From Parapedobacter koreensis (GTDB taxonomy: Bacteria > Bacteroidota > Bacteroidia > Sphingobacteriales > Sphingobacteriaceae), in contig NZ_FNZR01000011.1 of NCBI RefSeq assembly GCF_900109365.1, positions 124,001-188,000 on the forward strand: a stretch of 64,000 nt of DNA, written 5' to 3'. The position numbers and the translations under genes were made by a program. The notes beneath the pieces are model-generated. The model was given only the letters and a program-made list of their open reading frames with translations, did no database searches and was not told where the DNA came from. Shown here piece after piece: positions 27,248 to 36,190 of this stretch. The first letter of the stretch is position 1, and each line of letters starts with the position of its first letter.

Positions 27248-30200
27248 GGCTGCAATTTAAATAAAAGTGACACACATGTTCCCGCCGCCAGCCGATTTTC
27301 ATCCAGCTTATCGTCGATGGTGATGTCGATGTTATGACGGCTCAGGGTATTGTGCAGTTTCAGGCGATGCGTGGCCAGCAATGTGCCTTTTGACTCATGC
27401 CTTGCTTTACGTTTTGACTTCAATAGTGCGGCTTGTTCACGGCCTATCCCATTGTCATCGATGCGGCATACCACATTATCTCCCTGCTGCTGCACGGTGA
27501 TGGCCACAGACCCATTGCCTGCCTTGGGCAGGATACCATGGACGATGGCATTTTCCACAAACGGCTGGATAATGAGGGGTGGTACCTTCAATGCCGCCAG
27601 ATTGACGTGGGGATCCGCCTCGAACAGGCAGGAAAGCTTATCGCCAAACCGCAGGGCCTCCAATTGCACGTACAGCAGGCAAGTATCCAATTCTTCCTGC
27701 AGACTGATTTCTTTTTGGGTATTGCTGAGTTGGTTGCGTATAAGCTTCGAAAAAGTGGTTAGATAGGCTACCGCGGCACGCTTTTCACCCTGTTGGATAA
27801 GCGACTTGATGGAACTCAGGCAGTTGAAAACAAAGTGTGGATTCATTTGCGAGCGGAGTGCGCGCGCTTCGAGCTCCATGGTTTCGCGTTCATAGGCCAT
27901 CCGGGCCTGATCTTTCTTGCGGATGGCGCGCAGTTGCTGTCTCACCAGCAGGAAAACCAGTATGCCGCTGGCCAGTACGGACAACGTGATAAACCACCAG
28001 GTCTTCCAAAAGGGGGGCGTAATGATGATGGGGAGTTCCTTTATATGACTGCTCCATTTGCCCGACGTATTGCTCGCGTTGATGAGGAGCGTATACTCCC
28101 CGGGCGGCACGCCCGTATAGGTAGCCACATTTTTATTTCCCGCCAACACCCAGTCGGTATCAAATCCTTCCAGCTTGTACCGGTATTGCAGTTTTTCGGG
28201 TGCATTGAATTGGAGCGCAGCAAATTCAAACGACAGGAAATTCTGGTGATAAGGTACCCGAAGCCGTTGCAATGCGTTGATGGGCCGATCCAGGGGAAAC
28301 TCCGGGTTTCCGTAGTGTGCAGGCTTATTATTGATAAAAATCCCTGTTAGTGCCGTATTGGGCTCGAAATGATCGTCGCGCATGTCGCTCGGCGCAAACC
28401 GGGTGTAAACACCCGTACCCCCAAAGAGCAACTTGCCGTCCGGAAAAACAAAACAATGAAAGCGGTTGCACTCCACCAGCGGCGTATTACCCTGTGGAAT
28501 ATAGCCATGCACCTGGTAAGTCTCCGGATTGAAGGAGAAGATGCCCTTGTTGCTGCTGCACCAAAGGACACCGCGCGCATCCGGGATAATGGTATAGACG
28601 GTGTGGTTGGGCAATCCATCGCGGGCCTTGAAAAACCGGTAGCTCCCCGTGCGCTTGTCAAAGCGGATGAGTCCATCCGAATAGGTGCCCAGCCACAAGA
28701 TATCCGGATCCCGGGGATCCTGCTGGATGGCAAGCAGGTGGACTGCCCGCTTGTCTTCGATAAAGTGTGCCACCGAACCTGTCCGCAAATGATAACGGAT
28801 GAGCCCGCGTGCGCTGCATATCCAAAACGTATTGTCGCCATCGGCAACCATCCCGTTGATCTCATTGAACCGGTCTTTTAAATAACCAAGCGCAAGGGGA
28901 GGATAAACGGTAGCCGTATCCGTAGCCTCATCAAACCGGATGAGGCGAAATCGGTGATCCAATCCCCACAAATCGCCCCCGGGATCGACGGCCAGTGCAT
29001 CGATTCCCTGATTGGGCTGGGGGGACAAATTATGATATACAAAGTGCTCCTGCCGTAAAATCCCGTCGTGGTAGCGCAATAAATTGGGTGTCCGTACGCT
29101 GTCCTCCCCAGCCTTGGCCATCCATATTTGGCCGTCCCGTCCATTCACCCACCGGAAAAAATAAGCATTTATACCACGCAGGAAGGTACGATCAACAGCT
29201 TCCTGCGCAATGCCCAGGTGATGCAGCACTTCAAAAGGAAAATCAATCTGGTATGCCTGAGAAGGCATGTGCCGGAGGTATACGTCAAATTGCCTGATGC
29301 CAAATCCATTGGAGCCTTCCCACAAAACACCCGATCGATCTACACAAAGCGCGGTTTTCACGTATTGATTGCTTGCCATGGTATCCACCAACACCAGTTG
29401 GTTGGTCGCCCGGTAAAAATAGTACGAGTAATTGCGGTATGCGACGATAATGTTTTCATCCTTGCCCATCAGCAGGCGCGGCATTATAAAATATTGCTTT
29501 ACGGGCAACCGGAATACGGTGAATGCCGCTTTTGCTTTTTCAAAAAATACCAGCCGCCCCTGATCGGCAAAAAGCATATCGCCATTTGAACGCACCAGTG
29601 GCGAAGTGTCTTTCCAGTCTACCGTGGGGTTATACAGCCTGTTATTGGCGAAATCAAACATCACGCGTTCGCGGACTTGCATGTCGCCGTTTATATATGC
29701 CATCGATCGATCCAGCATCAAAAGCATATCATCGCCTACCCGCGCCAATCCGGTAATATAATGCTCATCAAACTGCGGGAACAGACTGGTGGCTGTATGT
29801 CGGGTAAGTTGCTTTTCATGAAGATCTACGACAAATAAAGCCCCGTCTTTACTCAGCATCCAGTGCTTGCCGCTGCGATCCTGTACGATGGGGCCGTCCA
29901 TCTTGATGCTGTGCTTCAATGCGGCATAGGGTACTTCCGCAGAGCAGTGGATAATTTCCTCGGTACGGGTATTCAGGATATCCAGTTCGCCTTCTTCATA
30001 GCCAATCCAAAGCAGGCCGTCACGATCAAGCGTAAGTTTCCGGGTGATATTGGATGCCAATGTCGTTGAATCATCGCCGTCATGCCGGAATACCTTAAAT
30101 TGGCGCCCGTCATAACGTGCCAATCCATCACGCGTGCCAATCCACATAAAGCCTTGCGGATCCTGCACGATGCCGCTCACGTACGATTGGGGCAAGCCAT

Positions 30201-30306
30201 CCGGCACCGTAAGCGTCCGATAAGTCATAGGTGTATATTGTGCAAAACCACTGGCGGCGAAGGTTAAGCACAATACGGCAAAAGCAATGGGACGGAATGG
30301 ATGCAT
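27244..30306 (-). CDS. Propeller-sensor histidine kinase (paralog)
   Basis: This 1020-aa protein has a signal peptide ending 'ASGFAQ', propeller repeats ('GLPQSYVSGIVQDPQGFMWIG', 'GLARYDGR', 'LWLGTYSDGLIRFD'), a Y_Y_Y domain, a transmembrane segment near 780, and a kinase core with 'MNPHFVFNCLSSIKSL' (near residue 820) and N box 'IQPFVENAIVHGI'. Domain order and much of the sequence match the kinase at 23084-26155, so the two kinase/regulator operons are a tandem duplication. The start ATG at 30306 lies only 4-5 bases from the transcription start predicted from its promoter, so the mRNA may be nearly leaderless. Confidence 0.93.
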   Translation of the reverse strand: MHPFRPIAFAVLCLTFAASGFAQYTPMTYRTLTVPDGLPQSYVSGIVQDPQGFMWIGTRDGLARYDGRQFKVFRHDGDDSTTLASNITRKLTLDRDGLLWIGYEEGELDILNTRTEEIIHCSAEVPYAALKHSIKMDGPIVQDRSGKHWMLSKDGALFVVDLHEKQLTRHTATSLFPQFDEHYITGLARVGDDMLLMLDRSMAYINGDMQVRERVMFDFANNRLYNPTVDWKDTSPLVRSNGDMLFADQGRLVFFEKAKAAFTVFRLPVKQYFIMPRLLMGKDENIIVAYRNYSYYFYRATNQLVLVDTMASNQYVKTALCVDRSGVLWEGSNGFGIRQFDVYLRHMPSQAYQIDFPFEVLHHLGIAQEAVDRTFLRGINAYFFRWVNGRDGQIWMAKAGEDSVRTPNLLRYHDGILRQEHFVYHNLSPQPNQGIDALAVDPGGDLWGLDHRFRLIRFDEATDTATVYPPLALGYLKDRFNEINGMVADGDNTFWICSARGLIRYHLRTGSVAHFIEDKRAVHLLAIQQDPRDPDILWLGTYSDGLIRFDKRTGSYRFFKARDGLPNHTVYTIIPDARGVLWCSSNKGIFSFNPETYQVHGYIPQGNTPLVECNRFHCFVFPDGKLLFGGTGVYTRFAPSDMRDDHFEPNTALTGIFINNKPAHYGNPEFPLDRPINALQRLRVPYHQNFLSFEFAALQFNAPEKLQYRYKLEGFDTDWVLAGNKNVATYTGVPPGEYTLLINASNTSGKWSSHIKELPIIITPPFWKTWWFITLSVLASGILVFLLVRQQLRAIRKKDQARMAYERETMELEARALRSQMNPHFVFNCLSSIKSLIQQGEKRAAVAYLTTFSKLIRNQLSNTQKEISLQEELDTCLLYVQLEALRFGDKLSCLFEADPHVNLAALKVPPLIIQPFVENAIVHGILPKAGNGSVAITVQQQGDNVVCRIDDNGIGREQAALLKSKRKARHESKGTLLATHRLKLHNTLSRHNIDITIDDKLDENRLAAGTCVSLLFKLQP

Positions 30307-30314
30307 CGTTCTTA

Positions 30315-30345
30315 CAAAGATAGTGGGCGCTTAATTACTATCCAA
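30315..30345 (-). promoter_or_regulatory. Promoter of the second propeller kinase
   Basis: On the minus strand: TTG (30343-30345), 20 bases, TATCTTTG (30315-30322), a perfect Bacteroidota -33/-7 pair. It differs from the promoter cassette ahead of the first kinase operon and lacks the CCAACCATAAACC block. The two paralogous operons therefore probably have different upstream control. Confidence 0.75.
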
Positions 30346-30500
30346 AGATTTATCGCTTCAATCGCCAACTATTAACTCAAACGGCACGTCTGTTAAACAA
30401 AACTAACCACAGATAAATGCTGTGCTATTTTTTCTATTTAATTAATTATTTTTAACATTTAATTATCCAAATCAAAACTTTCAATTTTTTACATTTTTAA

Positions 30501-31706
30501 ATGAAAACACCAAAAATTTATTACGCTGGTCTATACTTTTTGATCGCAGGCCTTTTTTCCAGTTGTTCGAGTGATGATGATAATCCTTCGCCTGATGTCA
30601 CGTTTGAATACTTGATTTCGGAAGAAGAGGCTGCCCAGGTTTCCGTAGAGGAGATTAAAGCACGCTTCCCTAACCCGGCCGCTGCTCTGCTTATCGCCAG
30701 CGATGTGACAGCTTATCGCGTCACCTACAAAACCCAGTTTCCGGCTGGTAATCCCATCGAAGCGTCAGGCTTAGTCATTATACCGAAAAACAAGACAGAA
30801 AATCTGACGCTGCTGGGCTTCCAGCATGGCACGATTACCGCCGACAACGAAGCCCCTTCGTCCTACCTGCCCAACGGCAATATGGAAGCGTACGTCGCCG
30901 GTACGGTTGGTGCCTCGCTTGCCAAAGGGTATATCGTGGTGATGCCTGACTATATCGGTTATGGTGTCAGCAGCAATATTCCGCATCCTTACCAGGAAAA
31001 GGCGAGTCTGGCGCAAGCATCGCTTGATATGCTTAGGGCAGCAAAAGAACTGGCCATAAGTAAGGAACTGGGCATCAGAAAAGAAGTACGTCTTGTGGGT
31101 TACTCCGAAGGCGGGTACGCTACCCTGGCCCTGCATCAAGCCATTGAAGAAAGCGCAGCAGACGAATTTACCGTGGAAGCCAGTTATCCTGCTGCAGGCG
31201 CGTATGATATGCTGGGTACGGCTGAATGGGTGGTCAGCCAAAACCGCGATTTGGAAGAAGGTGCAACCGGTCTTTATCTATGGGCACTCGTCACTTACCA
31301 ACAGCTTTACGGCATAAATGCCCAGCTGACTGACATACTGCAACCCGCTGCGGCTCAATCCGTCGCTACAGCTATTGCCCAGGGAAGTATTACAGCCGCC
31401 CAACTATCGAATAATCCGGGCGAAGTATTTACGCCAAGCTTCGCCCAGGGAATCCAGCAGGGCACCAATACTGCGTTTGTCGCTGCGCTTCAGCAAAACA
31501 ATAGCTATGATTGGAAACCTAATGCTCCGGTGGTGTTTTTCCATGCATTGGCTGACGATATCGTGCCGGTGCTCAATGCCCAAACCGCTGAGTCAACCAT
31601 GAAAGCCCTTGGCGCCAACGTACAGTTCGTACCACTTGGCAACATCGGCCACCGAGAGGGAGCCAATGCCTATATCCAAGCCGTGGTACCCATGCTGATT
31701 CAATAA
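30501..31706 (+). CDS. Alpha/beta-hydrolase lipoprotein
   Basis: This 401-aa protein has a lipoprotein signal with Cys22 in 'GLFSSCSSDDD', so it is probably attached to a membrane and exposed. An alpha/beta-hydrolase fold follows with the nucleophile elbow 'GYSEGG' (Ser202), a likely acid in 'ADDIVPV' and a likely His in 'GNIGHREGA' near the end. 'GFQHGTITADNEAPS' probably includes the oxyanion region. The layout resembles secreted lipase or esterase-like hydrolases of Bacteroidota. The substrate is unknown. It is transcribed alone, divergent from the propeller kinase, and ends at a strong terminator (31730-31760). Confidence 0.85.
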   Translation: MKTPKIYYAGLYFLIAGLFSSCSSDDDNPSPDVTFEYLISEEEAAQVSVEEIKARFPNPAAALLIASDVTAYRVTYKTQFPAGNPIEASGLVIIPKNKTENLTLLGFQHGTITADNEAPSSYLPNGNMEAYVAGTVGASLAKGYIVVMPDYIGYGVSSNIPHPYQEKASLAQASLDMLRAAKELAISKELGIRKEVRLVGYSEGGYATLALHQAIEESAADEFTVEASYPAAGAYDMLGTAEWVVSQNRDLEEGATGLYLWALVTYQQLYGINAQLTDILQPAAAQSVATAIAQGSITAAQLSNNPGEVFTPSFAQGIQQGTNTAFVAALQQNNSYDWKPNAPVVFFHALADDIVPVLNAQTAESTMKALGANVQFVPLGNIGHREGANAYIQAVVPMLIQ

Positions 31707-31729
31707 ATCATGTTTTGAAACCATTATCG

Positions 31730-31760
31730 GGCTGGCTGACTTTTTAGCCAGCCTTTTTTT
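31730..31760 (+). terminator. Rho-independent terminator of the hydrolase gene
   Basis: Perfect 8-bp stem GGCTGGCT (31730-31737) with AGCCAGCC (31746-31753), followed by seven T residues. It lies just after the hydrolase stop at 31706. Confidence 0.9.
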
Positions 31761-31767
31761 GTTGCAC

Positions 31768-31802
31768 AAAAAAAAGCACCGCAGCTTTTCAGCATACGGT
31801 GC
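31768..31802 (-). terminator. Rho-independent terminator of the cytochrome c gene
   Basis: On the minus strand: GCACCG and CGGTGC arms (31797-31802 and 31776-31781) followed by eight T residues (31768-31775). It lies 34 bp beyond the cytochrome c stop and back to back with the hydrolase terminator. Confidence 0.88.
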
Positions 31803-31836
31803 CCCATTGAAAATGACTATGCAATGACAGGTTATG

Positions 31837-32427
31837 TCAAATCGCGTCGGGAGTAACAGGTGCCGGAATGGGATTATTTACCGGTTTGATGGATTTAAGG
31901 TATGCAAAAATAGCAGCCAAATCCTCGTCGCCCACATCCTTGAAGTTTGGCCAGGGCATCGGTGGCAACAGGGGGCGGGAATCTTCCAACCCTTTCCATT
32001 TCCCTTCCTTCATGGCCCTCCGGAATTGTTCGAACGTCCAACTGCCTATCCCCGTATCATCCGGTGTGAGGTTGGCAGCATAAGATATCCCCCAAGGCCC
32101 TGCTGCTGCGGTACTTTCAATATTGAAGACGACCATCGTACCGGACAATGCCGTGGCTTTGTCAAAGCCCACAAAGGGGCGCGAAGGATCATAGCCAGAC
32201 AATAGCCGGCTAGTGTCCGGGGCTGGCCCATGTGCCGTCATTACTTTGGGGCTGTGGCAGTCATTACAGCCCCCCACGGTCACCAGGTAACCACCCCTTT
32301 TTACTAATTCGACGCTGTCCACCTCCACGGATGCCCCAACGGAAGCCTGCTCTTCTTTTGTCTCGGTATTGCAAGACACAATGGCCCCCAGCAAACCGAA
32401 CAGTGCAAACGCTGCTTTAATTTTCAT
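31837..32427 (-). CDS. Monoheme cytochrome c lipoprotein
   Basis: This 196-aa protein has a lipobox with Cys19 ('GAIVSCNTE') and a single class I c-type heme motif 'CNDCH' (Cys54, Cys57, His58). The likely axial Met lies in 'LLPPMPWPNFKDVGDEDLAAI'. It is probably a periplasmic or outer-membrane electron carrier. It is followed by its own terminator, and the YceI lipoprotein gene lies upstream on the same strand, separated by 167 bp without an obvious gene. Confidence 0.9.
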   Translation of the reverse strand: MKIKAAFALFGLLGAIVSCNTETKEEQASVGASVEVDSVELVKRGGYLVTVGGCNDCHSPKVMTAHGPAPDTSRLLSGYDPSRPFVGFDKATALSGTMVVFNIESTAAAGPWGISYAANLTPDDTGIGSWTFEQFRRAMKEGKWKGLEDSRPLLPPMPWPNFKDVGDEDLAAIFAYLKSIKPVNNPIPAPVTPDAI

Positions 32428-32594
32428 GATCTAATGATTATAGTGTTTAGTAGTTATAGCTTGCCGTTTGAGTCTCTCAAAAATACCACTAACATTTCTA
32501 AACGGACGATTTGATTTTATAAATACACATTTTCAGTTTATAGTTGACACAAAATAGCGTATACATGAGTCAGCTCTCCGACAATTATACGTAG

Positions 32595-33209
32595 TTATTG
32601 CTGGTTGGCCACGAGCACCAGATGCAAATCAATGCCGGGCAGGATATATTGCGGTGCCTCAGGATCGGATGCATAGTCCATGCCCCATTCCAGCCTGTCT
32701 ATGGTGATAAGGGCCTCGGCATGGAGCTGGTTGCCGCTGAAATCGACGTTGGCAGGAAAGGTGATGATATTCGCTTTGCCAAGAAAGGTGAGATCACCGG
32801 TTACTTCATAGTTGGCACCATCCACCACGTGTTCGCCGCCATCTCCATGGTAGGGGGCGACTTCCCTAATCTGGAACGTAATGTTCGGATACAGCACGGC
32901 GTTGAAAAAATCCGCACTCTGCAAGTGGTGCTCCAACTGCTCCTTGAGCTCCCCCTCCAGGTTCAATACGTTGATGGAAGATAGCGGAATGCTGAATGAA
33001 CCGCCGGTCACCTGATTGTTTTCGGTGGTCACCTCATCGTCGTCGATGGAAATTCTTCCGTGATTGTTGCCTTCCGGCAGGTACCCCCGCCACTCCACAT
33101 ACGAGGTTTCGGTATTGATTTCATAGGTGACCACTGCGGGATTGTCCGCTTCTTTGCAGGCAGACAGCGCTAAAAATGCCACTAAAGCGCCGATAAATTT
33201 TTTTTTCAT
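32595..33209 (-). CDS. YceI-family lipoprotein
   Basis: I choose the ATG at 33209 (204 aa). The longer frame to 33374 has no signal at its start, while the 33209 start gives a clean lipoprotein signal with Cys18 ('ALSACKEAD'). The rest matches the YceI lipocalin-like fold: 'VEWRGYLPEGNNHGRISI', 'TGGSFSIPLSSIN', 'LEHHLQSADFFNA', 'YPNITFQI' and 'GDLTFLGKANIITFPANV'. YceI proteins bind long isoprenoid-like molecules in other bacteria; the ligand here is unknown. It is divergent from the LytS-like kinase. Confidence 0.88.
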   Translation of the reverse strand: MKKKFIGALVAFLALSACKEADNPAVVTYEINTETSYVEWRGYLPEGNNHGRISIDDDEVTTENNQVTGGSFSIPLSSINVLNLEGELKEQLEHHLQSADFFNAVLYPNITFQIREVAPYHGDGGEHVVDGANYEVTGDLTFLGKANIITFPANVDFSGNQLHAEALITIDRLEWGMDYASDPEAPQYILPGIDLHLVLVANQQ

Positions 33210-33480
33210 GACTTTATTGATTTTGTTAAAAGCGAGCCTCCACCGGCTTGCGGGGCAAAAGTGAAACAAAGGCAGCGCTTCCAAAAGGTGAATAAGGCTG
33301 AACTGAAAAATCCGGTTCCTCAATTGAGAAATGAGGAACTTCAATTGAAAAGGCATCAATCCGGGCGATTCCACACCATGTCCACAGCGCCTGCAACACC
33401 ATAAACCCCGAATTGCACAGTCCAGTACCTAAATATCACGGTTCAGCCATCCTGGCATTTCAATACAGGCCTAAAAAAAG

Positions 33481-33488
33481 TATCTTTG
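33481..33488 (+). promoter_or_regulatory. -7 element for the LytS-like kinase gene
   Basis: TATCTTTG is a perfect Bacteroidota -7 box. A TTT occupies the place of the -33 TTG, 20 bases upstream. It puts the transcript start near 33492 and supports the ATG at 33512 rather than the longer frame from 33413. The rest of the 302-bp divergent gap (33210-33511) shows no gene. Confidence 0.6.
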
Positions 33489-33511
33489 TGCCAAGAAAAC
33501 CAATTCGTCCC

Positions 33512-34567
33512 ATGAAGTACATCGCGTTTACCAAGGAAGATATATTGGTATTGTTTATCATTGTCTTTCCATACCTTTTCGTGGTGAATTATTTATTGCT
33601 CGGTACCGGATATTTCCATTTCCCGCTACTGGCAAGTGCTTCCTTGGTAAGCATCGCGATTGGCACGGCTTCATGGGCCACGCACATTATTGCTGCCAAC
33701 ATCATGCGTTATACCATTGCGGGGTATTCCAATACGGTCAAACGGGTGTCCATCCAATTCCCCATATACGTCATGCTATCTTTGTTGCTGGGCCTATCAC
33801 TCTTTGGCGCATTCCGGGTGCTCGGTTTCATCGCTATCCCGCTTACATGGGCCAACTTCCGTCCGGTATTCATCGCGGGCATCATCCTCAACGTAGCGGC
33901 CACCAGCTTCCACGAAGGGCTCTATGCCTTCGATAAATGGAAAGCAGCCATGCTGGAAACCGAACAACTCAAGAAAAATTACCTGCAAAGCCAGCTTGAG
34001 GGGCTCAAAAGCCAGGTAAACCCGCATTTTTTGTTCAACAGCCTCAATAGCTTGTCCGCGTTGATTTATACCAATCCGGAAAAAGCCGGGGACTTCCTGG
34101 ACGAGATGAGCAAGGTATACCGCTACTTACTGCGGTCCAATGAACGTTGGCTGATCCCGCTGCGCGCCGAGATCAACTTTGCGCATTCCTTTTTCCACAT
34201 GCTCAAAACCCGGTATGAAGATGGCATCCAGTTGACCATCGATGTGCAGGAACAGCTTATGGAATACGTGCTGCCGCCCCTTACTTTGCAAATGTTGTTG
34301 GAAAATGCCGTAAAGCACAACGTCATTTCCCGGGAGAGCCCATTGAAAATTGAAATCACAACGACAAGCCCCGATTTGCTGGTCGTAAGCAACAACATCC
34401 AGAAAAAGACCACTGCCGTATTGTCCAATGGCATCGGCCTGCAAAATATCATGAGCAAGTACCAACTGCTCAACAATTCGGTGGTCGAAATCGATGATGA
34501 TGGCCAACAATTTGTCGTGAAGCTCCCTTTGCTAAACCCCCAGAACCATGAATATATTAGTTATTGA
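33512..34567 (+). CDS. LytS-like sensor histidine kinase
   Basis: This 351-aa protein has about four N-terminal transmembrane helices (residues 10-145) and no large extracellular domain, then a coiled linker and the His_kinase core 'SQVNPHFLFNSLNSLSALIY' (His172). The ATPase domain carries 'LQMLLENAVKHNV' and 'SNGIGLQNIM'. The signal is probably membrane-borne or small. It overlaps the LytTR regulator gene by 20 bp. The divergent YceI and cytochrome c genes are possible targets, but nothing in the sequence proves it. Confidence 0.92.
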   Translation: MKYIAFTKEDILVLFIIVFPYLFVVNYLLLGTGYFHFPLLASASLVSIAIGTASWATHIIAANIMRYTIAGYSNTVKRVSIQFPIYVMLSLLLGLSLFGAFRVLGFIAIPLTWANFRPVFIAGIILNVAATSFHEGLYAFDKWKAAMLETEQLKKNYLQSQLEGLKSQVNPHFLFNSLNSLSALIYTNPEKAGDFLDEMSKVYRYLLRSNERWLIPLRAEINFAHSFFHMLKTRYEDGIQLTIDVQEQLMEYVLPPLTLQMLLENAVKHNVISRESPLKIEITTTSPDLLVVSNNIQKKTTAVLSNGIGLQNIMSKYQLLNNSVVEIDDDGQQFVVKLPLLNPQNHEYISY

Positions 34568-35327
34568 AGATGAACGATTGGCGGTAGAGAAACTGTTGCA
34601 GGTGCTGCGCAAAGTGCGGCCCACGGCACAAGTCATCGGAGTCGCGGACAGCATTGCTGCGGCGGTAGCTTGGCTCACCGCAAATCCGGGCAAACCCGAC
34701 CTCATCCTCATGGATATCGAGCTGGCCGATGGCCAGAGCTTTGCCATCTTCGATCAAGTAGCTGTCGAAAGCCCCATTATCTTTGTCACTTCCTATGATG
34801 AATATGCCTTGAAGGCCTTCAAAGTAAACAGCATCGACTACCTGCTCAAACCCATCCAACAGGATGATCTGAAGCTGGCTCTTGAAAAATTCGACCGTAC
34901 GCAAGCGATCTTCAAGGACAACGGCAGGCAACAGGCAGACATCCAGAAACTGATTCAGGAATTGCAAAAAGGAACTGATGCAACCGCCTACCGGAAGCGG
35001 TTTCTGGTAAAACACCTTCAGAAACTCATGCCCATCGAGGTGGCCAACATCTCGTATTTCTTTTACGAAGATAGGGTGACTTTTTTCCGCACGCCTGACG
35101 GCGTCAATTATATCGTGGATTATCCGGTAGACGAAATCGAAACAATGCTGGATCCCAACATGTTTTTCCGGATCAACAGGGGGATGCTGGTAGCTATCCA
35201 TAGCATCCACCAAATCAATCCGTATTTTGGAAACCGACTGGAAATCAAATTAAAGCCACAATACGACAAAGAAGTTATTGTAAGCCGTGAAAAAGTCAGC
35301 AACTTCAAGGTCTGGCTGGGGAAGTGA
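34548..35327 (+). CDS. LytTR-family response regulator
   Basis: This 259-aa protein has a receiver domain with 'VIEDER', Asp56 ('ILMDIELA'), 'FVTSYDEYALKAF' and 'YLLKPIQ', then a LytTR domain ('KRFLVKHLQKLMPIEVANI', 'FFRINRGMLVAIHSI' and 'VIVSREKVSNFKVWLG'). It is the partner of the LytS-like kinase whose 3' end it overlaps. It is more distant from the two LytTR regulators of the propeller operons, so it is likely a separate system. Confidence 0.94.
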   Translation: MNILVIEDERLAVEKLLQVLRKVRPTAQVIGVADSIAAAVAWLTANPGKPDLILMDIELADGQSFAIFDQVAVESPIIFVTSYDEYALKAFKVNSIDYLLKPIQQDDLKLALEKFDRTQAIFKDNGRQQADIQKLIQELQKGTDATAYRKRFLVKHLQKLMPIEVANISYFFYEDRVTFFRTPDGVNYIVDYPVDEIETMLDPNMFFRINRGMLVAIHSIHQINPYFGNRLEIKLKPQYDKEVIVSREKVSNFKVWLGK

Positions 35328-35383
35328 CGCGGCCGTCAATCCGTCCTGATCACTGGCCACTGACCACCGACCACCGGATAAGC

Positions 35384-35509
35384 TCAGAACAAAAAGATAA
35401 TCGCAGCCATCAGGGCTATGCCAATAACGACCATAATCCAAAACATCCGGCTTTCGCTGGCGGTATCTGCACCTTTGTAATGATATTTACGCTTGGGAAT
35501 GTTCATCAT
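35384..35509 (-). CDS. Small single-pass membrane protein (41 aa)
   Basis: The frame ATG ATG AAC ... TGA encodes 'MMNIPKRKYHYKGADTASES', then one hydrophobic helix ('MFWIMVVIGIALMAAIIFLF') to the C-terminus. A basic N-terminus followed by one helix predicts an inner-membrane protein with its N-terminus in the cytoplasm. The start may be 35509 or 35506. It lies between the convergent LytTR regulator and rlmH. I do not recognise a named family; the clear layout suggests a real gene. Confidence 0.6.
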   Translation of the reverse strand: MMNIPKRKYHYKGADTASESRMFWIMVVIGIALMAAIIFLF

Positions 35510-35583
35510 ACTATTAATATATTGTTAACAATTGTTATCTCCTATTGTTTGGATGCAAAAATCCCCGTCATTCCACACACCAA

Positions 35584-36057
35584 TTATTCATGGTGGTACG
35601 GCTCTCCCTTTAATATGCTGAACGCGCGGTAAAGCTGCTCCACGAAAAACAACCGCACCATCTGGTGGGAAAACGTCATCTTTGACAAAGCGATCCGACC
35701 GTTGGCCCGCTGGTACACCGTGTCATCAAAACCATAAGGCCCACCGACTACAAATACCACATGCTGCACACTGCCCACCATCATTTTGTTGAGGTAATCG
35801 GCAAATTCCACCGAGCGGTATTCCTTGCCCCGTTCATCCAACAGCACAACGTGATCAGCCGGTGCAAATTGTTTCATCAGCAACGCTGCCTCCCTGGCCT
35901 TCTGCTCATCGATACGCAAATGCTTCGTGTTTTTGATATCGGGAATGACCACGATATGGAAGGCGATGTAATGTTTCAATCGATGCTGAAATTTCTCAAT
36001 GGCAGCCGCAATAGGCGCATCATCCGTCTTACCAATACACAATAGAGTTATCCGCAT
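35584..36057 (-). CDS. rlmH: 23S rRNA pseudouridine-1915 N3-methyltransferase
   Basis: This 157-aa protein is full length for RlmH. The SPOUT methyltransferase fold is visible: 'MRITLLCIGKT' at the start, 'VVLLDERGKEYRSVEFA', the AdoMet knot 'FVVGGPYGFD', and the conserved tail 'RIALSKMTFSHQMVRLFFVEQLYRAF'. It methylates the pseudouridine at 1915 in helix 69 of 23S rRNA. A -7 box (TAACTTTG, 36072-36079) lies a short distance upstream. Confidence 0.97.
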   Translation of the reverse strand: MRITLLCIGKTDDAPIAAAIEKFQHRLKHYIAFHIVVIPDIKNTKHLRIDEQKAREAALLMKQFAPADHVVLLDERGKEYRSVEFADYLNKMMVGSVQHVVFVVGGPYGFDDTVYQRANGRIALSKMTFSHQMVRLFFVEQLYRAFSILKGEPYHHE

Positions 36058-36071
36058 AACACAAACTTAGA

Positions 36072-36079
36072 CAAAGTTA
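36072..36079 (-). promoter_or_regulatory. -7 element of rlmH
   Basis: TAACTTTG on the minus strand fits TAnnTTTG; no clear TTG is seen at -33. The predicted transcript would have a leader of about 10 bases. Confidence 0.45.
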
Positions 36080-36190
36080 TGGGGAAATACACGGAAAAAC
36101 GCTAATACCAAAAGTAGTTAAAACAGATTTGGCATCTATTTTGTTTTCGGAAAAGCACTTTTAAACTATTGTATCATAAAATTAATTATT

